NCBI RefSeq assembly: GCF_900115295.1
Contig: NZ_FOVZ01000005.1
Location: 1-64,000 of the forward strand
Direction of reading: 5' to 3'
Origin: Sphingomonas sp. OK281
Lineage (GTDB): Bacteria; Pseudomonadota; Alphaproteobacteria; Sphingomonadales; Sphingomonadaceae
DNA: 64,000 bases
A program made the translations under genes and the position numbers. Numbering within the stretch: the stretch's first letter is position 1; each line of letters opens with the position of its first letter. The notes below the pieces were generated by a model. That model was given only the letters and a program-made list of their open reading frames with translations. It was not told the origin of the DNA and made no database searches. Positions 16,280-25,031 of this stretch are shown here, one piece after another.

Positions 16280-17500
16280 TTATGAGCCCGTGTGAACCGT
16301 GCCAGCCCCATCACTCGCGAAGGCGAGAAGAAGCGCGCTGAGCCGAGCCGGCTGTTCCTGCTGGATCCAGTGACCTGCGCCATCGACGAACTGAATACCG
16401 GCCATTTTCGTAGTCGCTTTTGTTTGCATCAGATCGAGCGCGCCCGGTGACACGTAGGGGCCCCAGTCGCTCTTGCCGCCAACAAAGAGCAATGGGACAT
16501 CGATCGTCTTACCCGAAAAAAGGCGCAGCTCGGCATTCAGGTTAGGATCGGTATAGACACGGTAAGTTTGCAAACCGCCTTGGAAACCGGTTCGCCCATA
16601 CTCCTCCGCATAGACGCCAAGTTCAGGCTCGGTGAGCCATTGGCAGGCCGCTATCGCAGGGGCAGATGGCTGGAACGGATCAACGTTCTCAGGCATCGTC
16701 TTGCCGCTTTGCATAACATAATAACTGGGCAGCTGGGCGAAATCTTCGGCGCTCGGCAGTTTTAAGGGATGCGGTTTGTTGCCGGACCAATCGGCGCTTT
16801 TTACATAAAAAAACGTTCGAAGAAATGTCTGCAACCCATGCGGGGAATGTAACAGATCGTAGTTCGCTTCGCGCGTGCTCAGATACTGTTGGTAGATCGC
16901 TCGTGGTGGATCGAGTTCAGCAAGCGCTGCAGACAGCTTCTGCTGACTGGTGCTGAATTGTATTGGGGGCGCGCTGTTATCCGCTGTATCAAAAGGAAAT
17001 TCAGGCGGGCCGGGGAACGGCGCGCTCATCAAGACGACGGAGGGGAACACGTCTGGCCGGGTTAGCGCACAATACGCCGCAACGGGCGAGCCGAAGTCAT
17101 GCCCAACTAGAATGGCCGTTCGCTTATACCCCAACGCGAAAACAAGTCCAAGGGCATCCCGGGTCACATTTAAAAGGCTAAAGGGCCCTAGCGGTGCGTC
17201 GTAATCATTTACCCAACCGGTGGTTCGGCCAAAGCCCCGCTGATCGGGTGCCACGACATGATAGCCGGCCTCGGCTAGAAGGGGCATCAGGTGTCGCCAG
17301 CCATAGGCCAAGTCAGGAAAGCCGTGCAGCAATAACGCGAGTTGTCTGCCAGAGCCCTCGAACCCGGCCTCAAGGATATGCATATCAAGGCCGTTGACGC
17401 CACGAATCATACGCGAGCGAATGCCTGCGGGGAGCGTTCCGTTGCCGTATGGTAATGCGGTCACGTCAGGTCCTTCCTTGAATGTTGCCTGTGCCAGCAC
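16280..17500 (-). CDS. Alpha/beta hydrolase, soluble epoxide hydrolase-like
   Basis: A 406-residue alpha/beta hydrolase. LLLHGFPD is the oxyanion HGFP motif, VAPDQRGFGRT follows, and GHDFGSPVA is the nucleophile elbow with Asp, the arrangement of soluble epoxide hydrolases and haloalkane dehalogenases. The catalytic His sits in DGAGHWIQQE. It shares the strand with the CPBP and esterase genes upstream. A second epoxide-hydrolase-like enzyme within 3 kb suggests a common epoxidised or lactone substrate class. Confidence 0.8.
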   Translation of the reverse strand: MLAQATFKEGPDVTALPYGNGTLPAGIRSRMIRGVNGLDMHILEAGFEGSGRQLALLLHGFPDLAYGWRHLMPLLAEAGYHVVAPDQRGFGRTTGWVNDYDAPLGPFSLLNVTRDALGLVFALGYKRTAILVGHDFGSPVAAYCALTRPDVFPSVVLMSAPFPGPPEFPFDTADNSAPPIQFSTSQQKLSAALAELDPPRAIYQQYLSTREANYDLLHSPHGLQTFLRTFFYVKSADWSGNKPHPLKLPSAEDFAQLPSYYVMQSGKTMPENVDPFQPSAPAIAACQWLTEPELGVYAEEYGRTGFQGGLQTYRVYTDPNLNAELRLFSGKTIDVPLLFVGGKSDWGPYVSPGALDLMQTKATTKMAGIQFVDGAGHWIQQEQPARLSALLLAFASDGAGTVHTGS

Positions 17501-17543
17501 TTTGCTGGCCAGAGATCGTGAGCACCGTGGCGAGACGATAAGC

Positions 17544-18479
17544 CTAAACGGTATGTCGAGGAGCGTCTGTTGACTCCTGAGACGTACCTTGAGGCATTTT
17601 GATCAGGGCGACCTTGCGTCGCTTCGTCCAGAAGAAGATCGCCGTTACGAGCAGCACAATCGGCAAGCCCGCGCCAGACTCATCCACGAAGTAAGCCGTG
17701 ATGTGACCGCGTGGTGCTGTAAGCGGCGCGAAATAGCCTTGGTTGAAAAGGTTGATGCTGGCATGCGCGATCGCCCCGGTCCAAAGACTTCCTGACTTCA
17801 GGCGGATCCATGCCATGATTACGGACAGGCTCAGAACCTCGATTACGAAGCAAGGTGTAGAGAACCACCAAGGTGTAGCGCTGTCGTAGTTCGAGAAAAA
17901 AATGATTGGAAAGTGCCATACGGCCCAGATGGCACCGGTTAGCAACGCGCCTTGCGTGAAGCCAAGCCGACGGCACAGGACTGGTGCCAGAAAACCGCGC
18001 CAACCAAGTTCTTCGCCCAATGCAGAGGCGATCCCCCTGATTTCTCCCGTTGTGGCGAGAAGTAGAAACCAGCCCGACACAACGGTCCACTGACCAGCAT
18101 TTGGCCAAGCAAGAGAGGTCCTAATGGATGATACGCCCACCGGGTTTGGAAAGCTGCCTAGGCCGAGAACGCATATCAGCCCGTAGACCACGACGCATAC
18201 GGCCAACGGCCACGTATACGACAGCAACTGCCATCGCTTCTCTCCCCACTTCCAGCCTAGTCCCGCGACAGATCGTTGGCGCAACCAGCAGGTAAAAAGT
18301 GCTGCTGCACCTGGCCCCCACATGATGCCGACAGAATAGGCGCCACGACCGCCAGCGCTATCGCCCGTTGCGATCGCCAGAGCCCAAAACGGGGTCGTTA
18401 AGACACACGTCAGAATCAGAAATAGGGCTATGCTGCGATTATCGCCTGGCAAACTGAACTGCTTCATTGCTGGCCACAT
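17544..18479 (-). CDS. CPBP-family intramembrane metalloprotease
   Basis: An integral membrane protein of about 311 residues with roughly eight hydrophobic segments. The CPBP (Abi/CAAX-protease-like) motifs are all visible: EELGWRGFL, AVWHFP and IAHASINLF, carrying the Glu-Glu and His residues of the intramembrane active site. A second start at MKQFSLPGD (18467) is possible. The family handles membrane-embedded peptides, in some cases bacteriocin immunity. The gene overlaps the esterase gene by 16 bp. Confidence 0.85.
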   Translation of the reverse strand: MWPAMKQFSLPGDNRSIALFLILTCVLTTPFWALAIATGDSAGGRGAYSVGIMWGPGAAALFTCWLRQRSVAGLGWKWGEKRWQLLSYTWPLAVCVVVYGLICVLGLGSFPNPVGVSSIRTSLAWPNAGQWTVVSGWFLLLATTGEIRGIASALGEELGWRGFLAPVLCRRLGFTQGALLTGAIWAVWHFPIIFFSNYDSATPWWFSTPCFVIEVLSLSVIMAWIRLKSGSLWTGAIAHASINLFNQGYFAPLTAPRGHITAYFVDESGAGLPIVLLVTAIFFWTKRRKVALIKMPQGTSQESTDAPRHTV

Positions 18480-19270
18480 GCCTCCATTATTAAGTCTGCA
18501 ATCTCGCGGGGATGCGAAATCAGAGACAGATGGCCCGCCTTTATCTCTATCGTCCTCGCGCGCATCCGCTTCGCCATGTATCGCTCAAGATCGGGATCTA
18601 TTGTTCGATCCTCGGTCGATACTGCGTAGAAGCTGGGCTTCGAACGCCAGGCAGCCTGCGTTGTTCGGCCTGTCAAAAGCGCTTTATGAAAGGGCTGCTG
18701 AACGGCGTAGAGCGCTCGAGCTCTGGTCGTTGGCAAATCGCTGGCGAAATCGCGCAGGAATGCGTCTTCGGACAGCCGCCCTTCATCGCCATCGAACACG
18801 ATTCCGGCCGAGGCGGGCGGCGCAGGAAATCTTTTGGCGAGAGCTGCATAGTCCTCGCCCGCATCTGGTGCACGCGCTGAAACATAGACCAGCGCCGACA
18901 CTACGGGATCGACGCCGGCCTCAGACACGATCATCCCCGAAAAGGAATGCCCAACGAGGACGGTGGGCCCGTCTTGACGGGCCAGCACCGTGCGCGTCTC
19001 TGCAACCGCGTCGGCCAGTGTTGTAAGGGGATTCTGCACCGAGACTACGTTGAGGTGCGCGGCTTGAAGAAGTGGGATCACATCCGACCAGCTCGATCCG
19101 TCCGCAAACAGGCCGTGGACGAGCACGACGTTGCGCGCTGCCCGAAGTGGTGCAGCGCGAGCGATCGCTGGCGCGAGCATGCTTGCCACACCCCAAACGG
19201 CCAAAGCACTAACGGATCGCCGACTGATTGGGGCGAGACCGTCAAAAGAATAGGGCATATATTTCGTCAT
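18464..19270 (-). CDS. Exported alpha/beta hydrolase (esterase-like)
   Basis: A 268-residue hydrolase. After an N-terminal segment with RRSVSALAVWGVASMLAP ending in ARAAP, consistent with a signal peptide, comes VVLVHGLFADGSSW, the nucleophile elbow GHSFSG (Ser) and a C-terminal KAGHLSLIS with the catalytic His. This pattern is that of EstC-like esterases. A periplasmic location is inferred from the signal-like N-terminus. Confidence 0.8.
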   Translation of the reverse strand: MTKYMPYSFDGLAPISRRSVSALAVWGVASMLAPAIARAAPLRAARNVVLVHGLFADGSSWSDVIPLLQAAHLNVVSVQNPLTTLADAVAETRTVLARQDGPTVLVGHSFSGMIVSEAGVDPVVSALVYVSARAPDAGEDYAALAKRFPAPPASAGIVFDGDEGRLSEDAFLRDFASDLPTTRARALYAVQQPFHKALLTGRTTQAAWRSKPSFYAVSTEDRTIDPDLERYMAKRMRARTIEIKAGHLSLISHPREIADLIMEACGQQ

Positions 19271-19342
19271 TCAAATGACCGTCCAGCACGATTGTTGTTT
19301 TCTAAATAATCTAACGGCAGTCTATTCCTGCCGTAAAGGCGC

Positions 19343-19912
19343 TTACTCTACTACCTTTACGAACCCCCGAGTTTGCAGATTGATGAATGTAATCGTCGCC
19401 GACAGGTTGAGCTGGGCCGAGGGAATCAGGTCGTCTTTGAGGTAATGTTGCGCCCGGGCCGACTGCCCGCACACCACAAGTTCGACGCCCGCGGATGCCA
19501 ATTCCTTAAGCAAATCCAGGTTGGGATTTCGAATGCTGCCCGTTCGATGTCGATAGGTCTCATCTCGCGTAACAAGGACGATGGATTGTCCGTGGAAAAC
19601 AGCGGTCGCCTGAATATGATCCGCAGGTACGCCGTATTTGCGGAACGTATTCAGCAGGCCGCCAATCGATTGAAGGGCCGGGCTAACATCATCTGAGCTG
19701 TCGGCCATCGTCTGTACATCGAACACCATTCGGTACTGAAGAGCGGGATCCGGCTTCTCATGGGCGTCCGGTATATCCTTCATGACGCCGACCGACGGCA
19801 CGGCAGGCAACCCACTCGGTTGCGCGCGAGCCCCTGGTGCTACCACGATCAACGGCAAGAGAAAGAAGAATAGGGCCAAGCGGTGAGGTTGCGAACTGCT
19901 TTTATTGAGCAT
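19343..19912 (-). CDS. Secreted DsrE-family protein
   Basis: A 189-residue protein with a clear signal peptide (hydrophobic core ALFFFLLPLIVVA, cleavage near ARA-QPS). The mature part has the DsrE/DsrF-like fold signature, including ATAVFHGQSIVLV, LLKELASAGVELVVCGQSA with a conserved Cys, and a C-terminal ATITFINLQTRGF. DsrE relatives carry persulfide sulfur or bind nucleotides; periplasmic versions are of unknown role. Confidence 0.78.
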   Translation of the reverse strand: MLNKSSSQPHRLALFFFLLPLIVVAPGARAQPSGLPAVPSVGVMKDIPDAHEKPDPALQYRMVFDVQTMADSSDDVSPALQSIGGLLNTFRKYGVPADHIQATAVFHGQSIVLVTRDETYRHRTGSIRNPNLDLLKELASAGVELVVCGQSARAQHYLKDDLIPSAQLNLSATITFINLQTRGFVKVVE

Positions 19913-20036
19913 CGGGGTATTTCCGCTGAGAGGTCATTATAAGTGCAGTGCAGGATACTTGCTTAACACCGCGCGCCCGCCTACTCGCGTCTCTCTTACA
20001 AGTATCACTGATTGCTCGAAATAACGCGAAGAACGG

Positions 20037-20900
20037 TCAATCAAGGAACTTTGGAAATATCGGCATCCCGGCGAAATCTTCCGGCGAATGCTGGATCACC
20101 ACACGAGCATGGGTGTTTACCTGAAGCCTGGTGAACCGATCCATAGATGCGATCGTGTTGGGGCGATCGTTGATCCGTAGAACCAAACCCTTCTGATAGT
20201 TCAGGCGCGTGTGATACAGATCCCCAGTGATCAGTACGACGCCGGCCTTGGGGAGCTTGACCATCAGAGAATGATGGCCGGGTGTATGGCCAGGTGTCTT
20301 GAGCGTCACGACCGAGCCGTCCCCGAAGACGTCGTAATCGCCATCCGCGGGGATGATGTTGGCCTGGTCGAGCGGTGCGATTTGCGCAGTGTCTACACCG
20401 AACGGCGTGGGCTTGCTGCGCGCTGCGGCTAATTCGATCGCGGGGATGATGAAGGTGGCATTTGGAAACAAGCCGAGATTTCCCGCATGATCGAAATGGA
20501 TGTGCGACAGGCCCACATAGTGAATGTCGTCCGGTTTAAGCCCGAGCTGCGCGAGCTGCGAGACGAGCGTCCGTCGGACCGTAAAGTGGCCGCCAAACTT
20601 CTCCACGCCATTCGGCAAGGCGGCAAGTTGATCGCCGAGCCCGGTGTCCCACAGCATCCAATCACGGCCGTGCTGGATTAGATAGCAGGGAGTTGGGAGA
20701 GCCAGTGGCTTGCCATCATACTCGCCGGTATCCGAAAAGACGGCAGCATTCTTGAATTCGGTCAGACCGCAATCGAGGGTGTAAATCTTCATCGCGGGCG
20801 GGGATGCCGCTTCACCGGTTGTTTGTGCGCGTGACGGCACCACCCCGCCGAAAGCGAGCCCGATCGCTAGAGCCATCGCCGTCAGCTTGAAGTGCTTCAT
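20037..20900 (-). CDS. Exported metallo-beta-lactamase-fold lactonase (AHL lactonase-like)
   Basis: A 287-residue MBL-fold protein with a signal peptide ending near PSRAQ. The zinc motif LSHIHFDHAGN (HxHxDH), the HTPGHHSL His, and GDLYHT Asp are present. The spacing and the start of the mature protein (KIYTLDCG) resemble the AttM/AiiB quorum-quenching N-acyl-homoserine lactonases. Hydrolysis of AHL signals or of another lactone in the periplasm is the likely role; substrate specificity cannot be read from the sequence. Confidence 0.82.
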   Translation of the reverse strand: MKHFKLTAMALAIGLAFGGVVPSRAQTTGEAASPPAMKIYTLDCGLTEFKNAAVFSDTGEYDGKPLALPTPCYLIQHGRDWMLWDTGLGDQLAALPNGVEKFGGHFTVRRTLVSQLAQLGLKPDDIHYVGLSHIHFDHAGNLGLFPNATFIIPAIELAAARSKPTPFGVDTAQIAPLDQANIIPADGDYDVFGDGSVVTLKTPGHTPGHHSLMVKLPKAGVVLITGDLYHTRLNYQKGLVLRINDRPNTIASMDRFTRLQVNTHARVVIQHSPEDFAGMPIFPKFLD

Positions 20901-20953
20901 CGCTACATCTTTCAGATTATCTATGATAAATTCCGGCAGGGGGCAGCAGCTGG

Positions 20954-21373
20954 CTACTTCGTGCGATCAACGATCGGGTCATGCGTCGCGTCGAACCAGG
21001 CGCCGAATTGTGCAAGATCACCGCTTATTCGCATCTCGCCGGTGGTCAGGAGTTGATCGCGGGCCTTGGCGAAGTCTGGATCGTCGCTGTACAACAGGTT
21101 GAGCGTCCGCGCGGCCGCAGTGGTCAAATTGTTAATAATGTCCGCTTGCTCGTTCTCGCGAACGCCGACACGGAACGTCATCACACCGTTCCGGATGTCG
21201 AGCCGGATGCCCTGTCTGGAGCCGTCGGCCAGTTCGGCCCCATCGGTGTAGCGCTCGACGAGCGACAGGTTCATGTCGCGGGGAAGATGCGCCCGAGAGG
21301 CTGCCGCAACGAGCAGATCCCCAACCATCTCGAACCATTCGGTGGTACCCTGCAGCAGCTTCTCGGTGGGCAT
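20954..21373 (-). CDS. Small protein of unknown function
   Basis: A 139-residue soluble protein with no signal peptide. The C-terminal part with GEMRISGDLAQFGAWFDATHDP resembles the SCP2-like lipid-binding family, but the match is weak. It lies 32 bp downstream of the MDR reductase gene on the same strand and 54 bp upstream of the lactonase gene, so it probably belongs to one transcript. Confidence 0.55.
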   Translation of the reverse strand: MPTEKLLQGTTEWFEMVGDLLVAAASRAHLPRDMNLSLVERYTDGAELADGSRQGIRLDIRNGVMTFRVGVRENEQADIINNLTTAAARTLNLLYSDDPDFAKARDQLLTTGEMRISGDLAQFGAWFDATHDPIVDRTK

Positions 21374-21404
21374 CCTGGAACTCCTGGTTTGCTCAAGGAC
21401 ACGA

Positions 21405-22421
21405 TCACGCGACGGTGAGGATGATCTTGCCTCTTATATGCCCTTTCGCAGCCCGCTCGTGCGCCTTGCGCGCGTCGGCGAGCGGAAAACTGCTGTCGAT
21501 CGCGACACGGATCGTGCCGTTGTCGAGCAGCCGACCGATTTCCGCGAGCTGTGCGCCGCTGGAGCGGACTTGCGTCGTTGAGATTGTAATGTCGCGCTGA
21601 CCTGCCTCTTCGCCGCCCGAGGCTCCCAGGCCGAAGATTGGGAAGAGCGCACCGCCTGCTTTGATAACGCGCAAAAAGCGACTTGTTGTCGGTCCGCCGA
21701 TCGTATCCACGACAAGATCCACGTCGCGAACAAAATCCTCGGGCGGCGTTTTGGTGTAGTCGATGAACTCGTCGGCACCCAGGTCCCGAAGGAAGGATTC
21801 GTGCTCGCCGGACGCTACCGCGATCACGCGCGCTCCCTTCCATTTGGCGATCTGCATTGCAAAGTGGCCGACGCCACCTGCCGCTCCGTTGACGAGGACG
21901 GTCTTGCCTTCGAGCGGCACAGGTACATGGGGAAACGACTGGATCGGGTTGGGCACGTCATGCCCTTCCGCGATCAGGAACTGCCACGCGGTCAGCAGCG
22001 ACATTGGCACAGCGCCGGCGTGAGCGTGATCGATGCCGAACGGCTTCTTTGCAGCCTGTATTGCAGGGACGCTGACAAATTCCGCATACGCCCGGCTGTC
22101 GCCGAACATGCCTTCCGGGAAACGGACCATCGAGTAGACCTCGTCGCCGATCGCGAACTCCTCGACATCATCGGCAATCTTGTCGACGACCCCAGACACG
22201 TCCGTGCCCAGCGTTATCGGGAAATCTCCTTCTGGTCGCCACTCGGGTGGAAGCGCCTCGAACCCCTCACGCAAATACCAGTCCGGCGGATTGAGGCCCA
22301 CTGCGTGAACCCGGACCAGTATCTCCCCTGCCTTCAACTCAGGCTTGGGCGCCTCACCATAAACAAGGACTTCTGGACCGCCAAATTTGAACTGTCGAAC
22401 GGCCTTCATTGATTCTGCCAT
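21405..22421 (-). CDS. MDR-family NADPH quinone oxidoreductase-like enzyme
   Basis: A 338-residue medium-chain reductase. The N-terminal GroES-like part has GLNPPDWYLREG and GTDVSGVV. The Rossmann part starts VLVNGAAGGVGHFAMQIAK, an AAGGVG NADPH motif, followed by GARVIAVASG. No structural-zinc Cys cluster is present, so it belongs to the zinc-independent quinone/enone reductases. It is divergent from a LysR gene 252 bp away, which is likely to control it. Confidence 0.87.
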   Translation of the reverse strand: MAESMKAVRQFKFGGPEVLVYGEAPKPELKAGEILVRVHAVGLNPPDWYLREGFEALPPEWRPEGDFPITLGTDVSGVVDKIADDVEEFAIGDEVYSMVRFPEGMFGDSRAYAEFVSVPAIQAAKKPFGIDHAHAGAVPMSLLTAWQFLIAEGHDVPNPIQSFPHVPVPLEGKTVLVNGAAGGVGHFAMQIAKWKGARVIAVASGEHESFLRDLGADEFIDYTKTPPEDFVRDVDLVVDTIGGPTTSRFLRVIKAGGALFPIFGLGASGGEEAGQRDITISTTQVRSSGAQLAEIGRLLDNGTIRVAIDSSFPLADARKAHERAAKGHIRGKIILTVA

Positions 22422-22673
22422 TGCTCTACCTTTGCGGACATGGGGAAAATTCTCTGACAGAAATTGCTAACTGTTCGGCAGGTCGTTTCGGCCGCGACGG
22501 GCGCACCCTCATCTAAGCGCAATACATCGAAACAGAGAGGGCAATAAAATGTTATAGTGGCTATTCATTTCTGGATGGCGGACGCCGATGCAAGCCTTGA
22601 ATAGGGCGGTCCGAACGTCATAATCTGGCGCATTCTCATCCGTCAGATGGATTTCGACCAATGTGCGCGCTCC

Positions 22674-23555
22674 ATGAATCCTCTTGATTGGTCATTGCTT
22701 AGATCGTTTCTCGCAGTGGCGGAGACGGGTTCTTTGTCAGCCGCTGCGCAGCAGGTCGATGCTGCACAACCAACCCTCAGCCGCCACATTCGGGAACTTG
22801 AGACGATTTTGGGCGTGTCGCTTTTCTCTCGTTCCTCGCGCGGACTTGAGCCTACCGAAGCAGCGTTGGGACTTCTCGGCGACGCCCGTGCGATGGGCGA
22901 CGCAGCCGAGGCTTTGACGTTGAAGGCGTTGGGCCGGTCGCAGCATTTAACGGGAACGGTGCGCATAACGACGTCGGTGATGGTGGCTAATATGTGGCTA
23001 CCGCCCATTCTTGCCTCGCTGCGCGTCGCTGAGCCGAGCATTCAGATTGAGCTCGTTCCGTCCGACCTGAACCAGAACCTACTCCGTCGCGACGCCGACA
23101 TCGCGATACGGATGGTTGATCCAACCCAAAACGCGTTGATCGCGCGAAAGTTGGGGGACGTGCCGGTCGGACTGTTTGCGACTCGCTCCTACTTTGACCG
23201 CCACGGCCGGATCGCGATGATGGAAGACCTTTTGCGGCACGATGTCATTGGTTTCGATCGCAGTGAGGTTATCCTCAAGCTTTATGCAGCGGCGGGGTAT
23301 CCTGTCGCTCGCGAGGCCTTCCCTATCCGATGCGACGATCAGATGGTGGGCTGGAACCTCCTGCTGGCCGGCGCCGGGATTGGCTTTGCGCAGGTGATGC
23401 TCGCCGATCGTTACCCTGAACTTGAGCGCGTTGATATCGACATCATCGCGCCGATGCCGGTGTGGTTGGTCATGCACGAAGACGTTCGTAGCAACGCTCG
23501 CATTCGACGTGTGGCCGACTTCATGGGCGATGCGATCAGCGATTTGATTCGTTAA
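22674..23555 (+). CDS. LysR-family transcriptional regulator
   Basis: A regulator of about 293 residues. The winged helix-turn-helix is at the N-terminus (LRSFLAVAETGSLSAAAQQV followed by QPTLSRHIRELE), then a periplasmic-binding-like effector domain. The start at 22674 (MNPLDW) was preferred over 22647 because LysR proteins usually begin just before the HTH; neither has a good Shine-Dalgarno. It is transcribed divergently from the MDR reductase gene and is its likely activator. Confidence 0.88.
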   Translation: MNPLDWSLLRSFLAVAETGSLSAAAQQVDAAQPTLSRHIRELETILGVSLFSRSSRGLEPTEAALGLLGDARAMGDAAEALTLKALGRSQHLTGTVRITTSVMVANMWLPPILASLRVAEPSIQIELVPSDLNQNLLRRDADIAIRMVDPTQNALIARKLGDVPVGLFATRSYFDRHGRIAMMEDLLRHDVIGFDRSEVILKLYAAAGYPVAREAFPIRCDDQMVGWNLLLAGAGIGFAQVMLADRYPELERVDIDIIAPMPVWLVMHEDVRSNARIRRVADFMGDAISDLIR

Positions 23556-23644
23556 AGCACGGCTCCGGGGAAAGGCGTGCAGTCTCGTGACGATCGCACG
23601 GTCCGCAGCGAAATGCGAAGACGTCGGGGAGGCGGCCGGAGCGA

Positions 23645-23863
23645 TCATGCCGCTTGACGGATCTCGTCCTCGGGCTCGGTCGAAACGTCCAGCCCCGTCG
23701 CGCGGAGCAGATAGCCGGCAGCGGCTTCGGCCTTGGCGGCGGCGGTCATGATCGCGAGGCTGTCCTTGCGCAGCACCTTCAGCCACGAGGCGATATAGGC
23801 GGCGTGGTCATCGAGGCGCGAAGTGGGAAGGCCGAGATCCGCACCAAGCAGCGCGGAGGTACC
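23645..23863 (-). pseudogene. Remnant of an ArdC-type antirestriction protein gene
   Basis: Minus-strand sequence encodes the C-terminal end typical of ArdC/DUF1738 zincin proteins: LDDHAAYIASWLKVLRKD, then IMTAAAKAEAAAGYLL, ending DEIRQAA and TGA (23645-23647). Upstream of about 23863 the frame drifts out of homology and runs into a stop, and the catalytic N-terminal three quarters are absent. ArdC proteins protect incoming plasmid DNA and travel with conjugative elements, so this fossil fits the neighbouring tra module. Confidence 0.72.
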
Positions 23864-24038
23864 TTCCCGATAAGAAACTAGGCACGGGAAGGTCGCTCAT
23901 TCGGCTATGCGGGCCCTGCCTCGGTACGGTTTTCCCAAAATCGTTCCCAATTCGAATTCTCAAAATTTTCGCTCCCGATAGGGAGTTATGAGAAGGAGTA
24001 GCCATCGGAGGGCGGCCCCGGCCGAAGCCACTCTACGT

Positions 24039-24066
24039 GTTCAACAAACGGACGTTTTCTGGACAG
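24039..24066 (+). repeat. 28-bp interspersed repeat, copy 3
   Basis: GTTCAACAAACGG at its start and ACGTTTTCTGGACAG at its end. It shares 13 exact leading bases with copies at 13967 and 24131 and matches the diverged copy at 12916. Confidence 0.5.
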
Positions 24067-24130
24067 GTGCTTCCCGTCCCCTCAGATGCAGAAAAAACCA
24101 CGCGCTCTCAAATAGTTAGACAGGGCGATC

Positions 24131-24143
24131 GTTCAACAAACGG
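24131..24143 (+). repeat. Interspersed repeat core, partial copy 4
   Basis: Exact GTTCAACAAACGG. The following bases diverge from the other copies; a short GTTCAAC follows shortly after. Confidence 0.45.
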
Positions 24144-24355
24144 GGGCTTGTGAACGGTTCAACCCGAGCGATCGGCAAAGCGAAATAGGCCCGAGCGCAC
24201 CTGCCCTCAAAGGCCCTGAGGCGGCCACATCCAAGGGTTTGCCGTCTGAAGACCCGCGCTGCGAGCGTCGGCTTCTATCCGATCCCGCCGTTCGCGCCCG
24301 ACGATTTTAGTGACCGCTTTGTCCCACGTGCCGACGTTACGCATGGCCGTTGCCT

Positions 24356-24565
24356 TCAGCCAGCGTTATCAGCGACGGAATAGAAGAAGTTGTTGCGCAG
24401 CCAGGCTTCGACGTCCAATTCTCGCCATCCGACGCAGCGCAAGCTGATCCTGACGTTGCCGGGGAACGTGCCGGCGCTGACCTTGCGATAGAGCGTCGAC
24501 CACGTCAGGCCGGTGCGGCGGCGAACCTCGGCGATACGGATGATGCTATCGGGCTTTTCGGACAT
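24356..24565 (-). CDS. AlpA-family DNA-binding regulator
   Basis: A 69-residue excisionase-like regulator. IRIAEVRRRTGLTWSTLYRK is the AlpA/MerR-like helix-turn-helix, followed by FPGNVRISLRCVGWRELDVEAW, the conserved end in which W and W(R/K)xxDVxxW recur. AlpA proteins activate integrase or excision genes of integrated elements; here it could control the island integrase or the mobilisation genes. Confidence 0.85.
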   Translation of the reverse strand: MSEKPDSIIRIAEVRRRTGLTWSTLYRKVSAGTFPGNVRISLRCVGWRELDVEAWLRNNFFYSVADNAG

Positions 24566-24751
24566 CGAAGGTTCTTGCAGATGCGGTGAACTTCGACGGA
24601 CCTTCTATGCTGTCTTGAGCTGAAAGAGAGTAACTCTCTGGGGTTCTGGGGGGCCTGTTCAGGGGCAATGGGCGGAGCCGCGGCGCGTTCGAGAATGACA
24701 TTCGCCCGCTATGCGCAGATGCAGCGACGCCGATTCTAATCTGCCGCCTCG

Positions 24752-24913
24752 CTACGATCCTTTCAGTCGCTCCCTCAACAGCACACGGATCGCCTCCGGT
24801 CGCGAAGGCTTTGGATCGGGCAGCGACGCGATCCATCGGTCAAGCTCGGCGAGTTGATCGGGGGCTAGGCGAACACCAACGAGGTGACCGATACCAGTGG
24901 GCGGGCGCCCCAT
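24752..24913 (-). CDS. Ribbon-helix-helix (CopG-like) small protein
   Basis: A 53-residue protein beginning MGRPPTGIGHLVGVRL and containing QLAELDRWIASL and SRPEAIRVLL, a typical RHH fold with the DNA-contacting strand in LVGVRL. The start at 24913 was preferred over ATG 24949 because the inverted repeat upstream then lies in the promoter. A comparable small RHH gene is frequent beside sphingomonad traA modules. It probably represses its own unit and the divergent gene at 25032. Confidence 0.72.
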   Translation of the reverse strand: MGRPPTGIGHLVGVRLAPDQLAELDRWIASLPDPKPSRPEAIRVLLRERLKGS

Positions 24914-24922
24914 CTTCTTTTT

Positions 24923-24963
24923 TGTTAGCAAAATGTTTCGCCGTGCCATATAAGGTGCTAACA
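24923..24963. promoter_or_regulatory. Inverted repeat in the divergent promoter
   Basis: TGTTAGCA (24923-24930) and TGCTAACA (24956-24963), a perfect 8-bp inverted repeat with a 25-bp spacer, between the RHH gene and the plus-strand gene at 25032. Two half-sites spaced about 33 bp apart fit cooperative binding by a small RHH regulator. Confidence 0.5.
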
Positions 24964-25031
24964 GAAAGTCGGCTCGACCGGAAGTTGCACCTCCCAGCCG
25001 AGCCTGACCACACCGTCTGGTTGGAGACGAC

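Larger units (their letters stand above)
23864..24355. other. Non-coding stretch with repeats
   Basis: About 490 bp without a convincing gene. It holds a 28-bp repeat copy (24039-24066) and a further GTTCAACAAACGG at 24131-24143, followed by another GTTCAAC about 20 bp on. Probably degenerate mobile-element sequence. Confidence 0.4.

Noticed and set aside
23079..23786. Minus-strand 235-codon frame under the LysR gene
   Set aside because: It is antisense to a motif-bearing LysR coding region, and only its upstream part touches the ArdC remnant, in a different frame.
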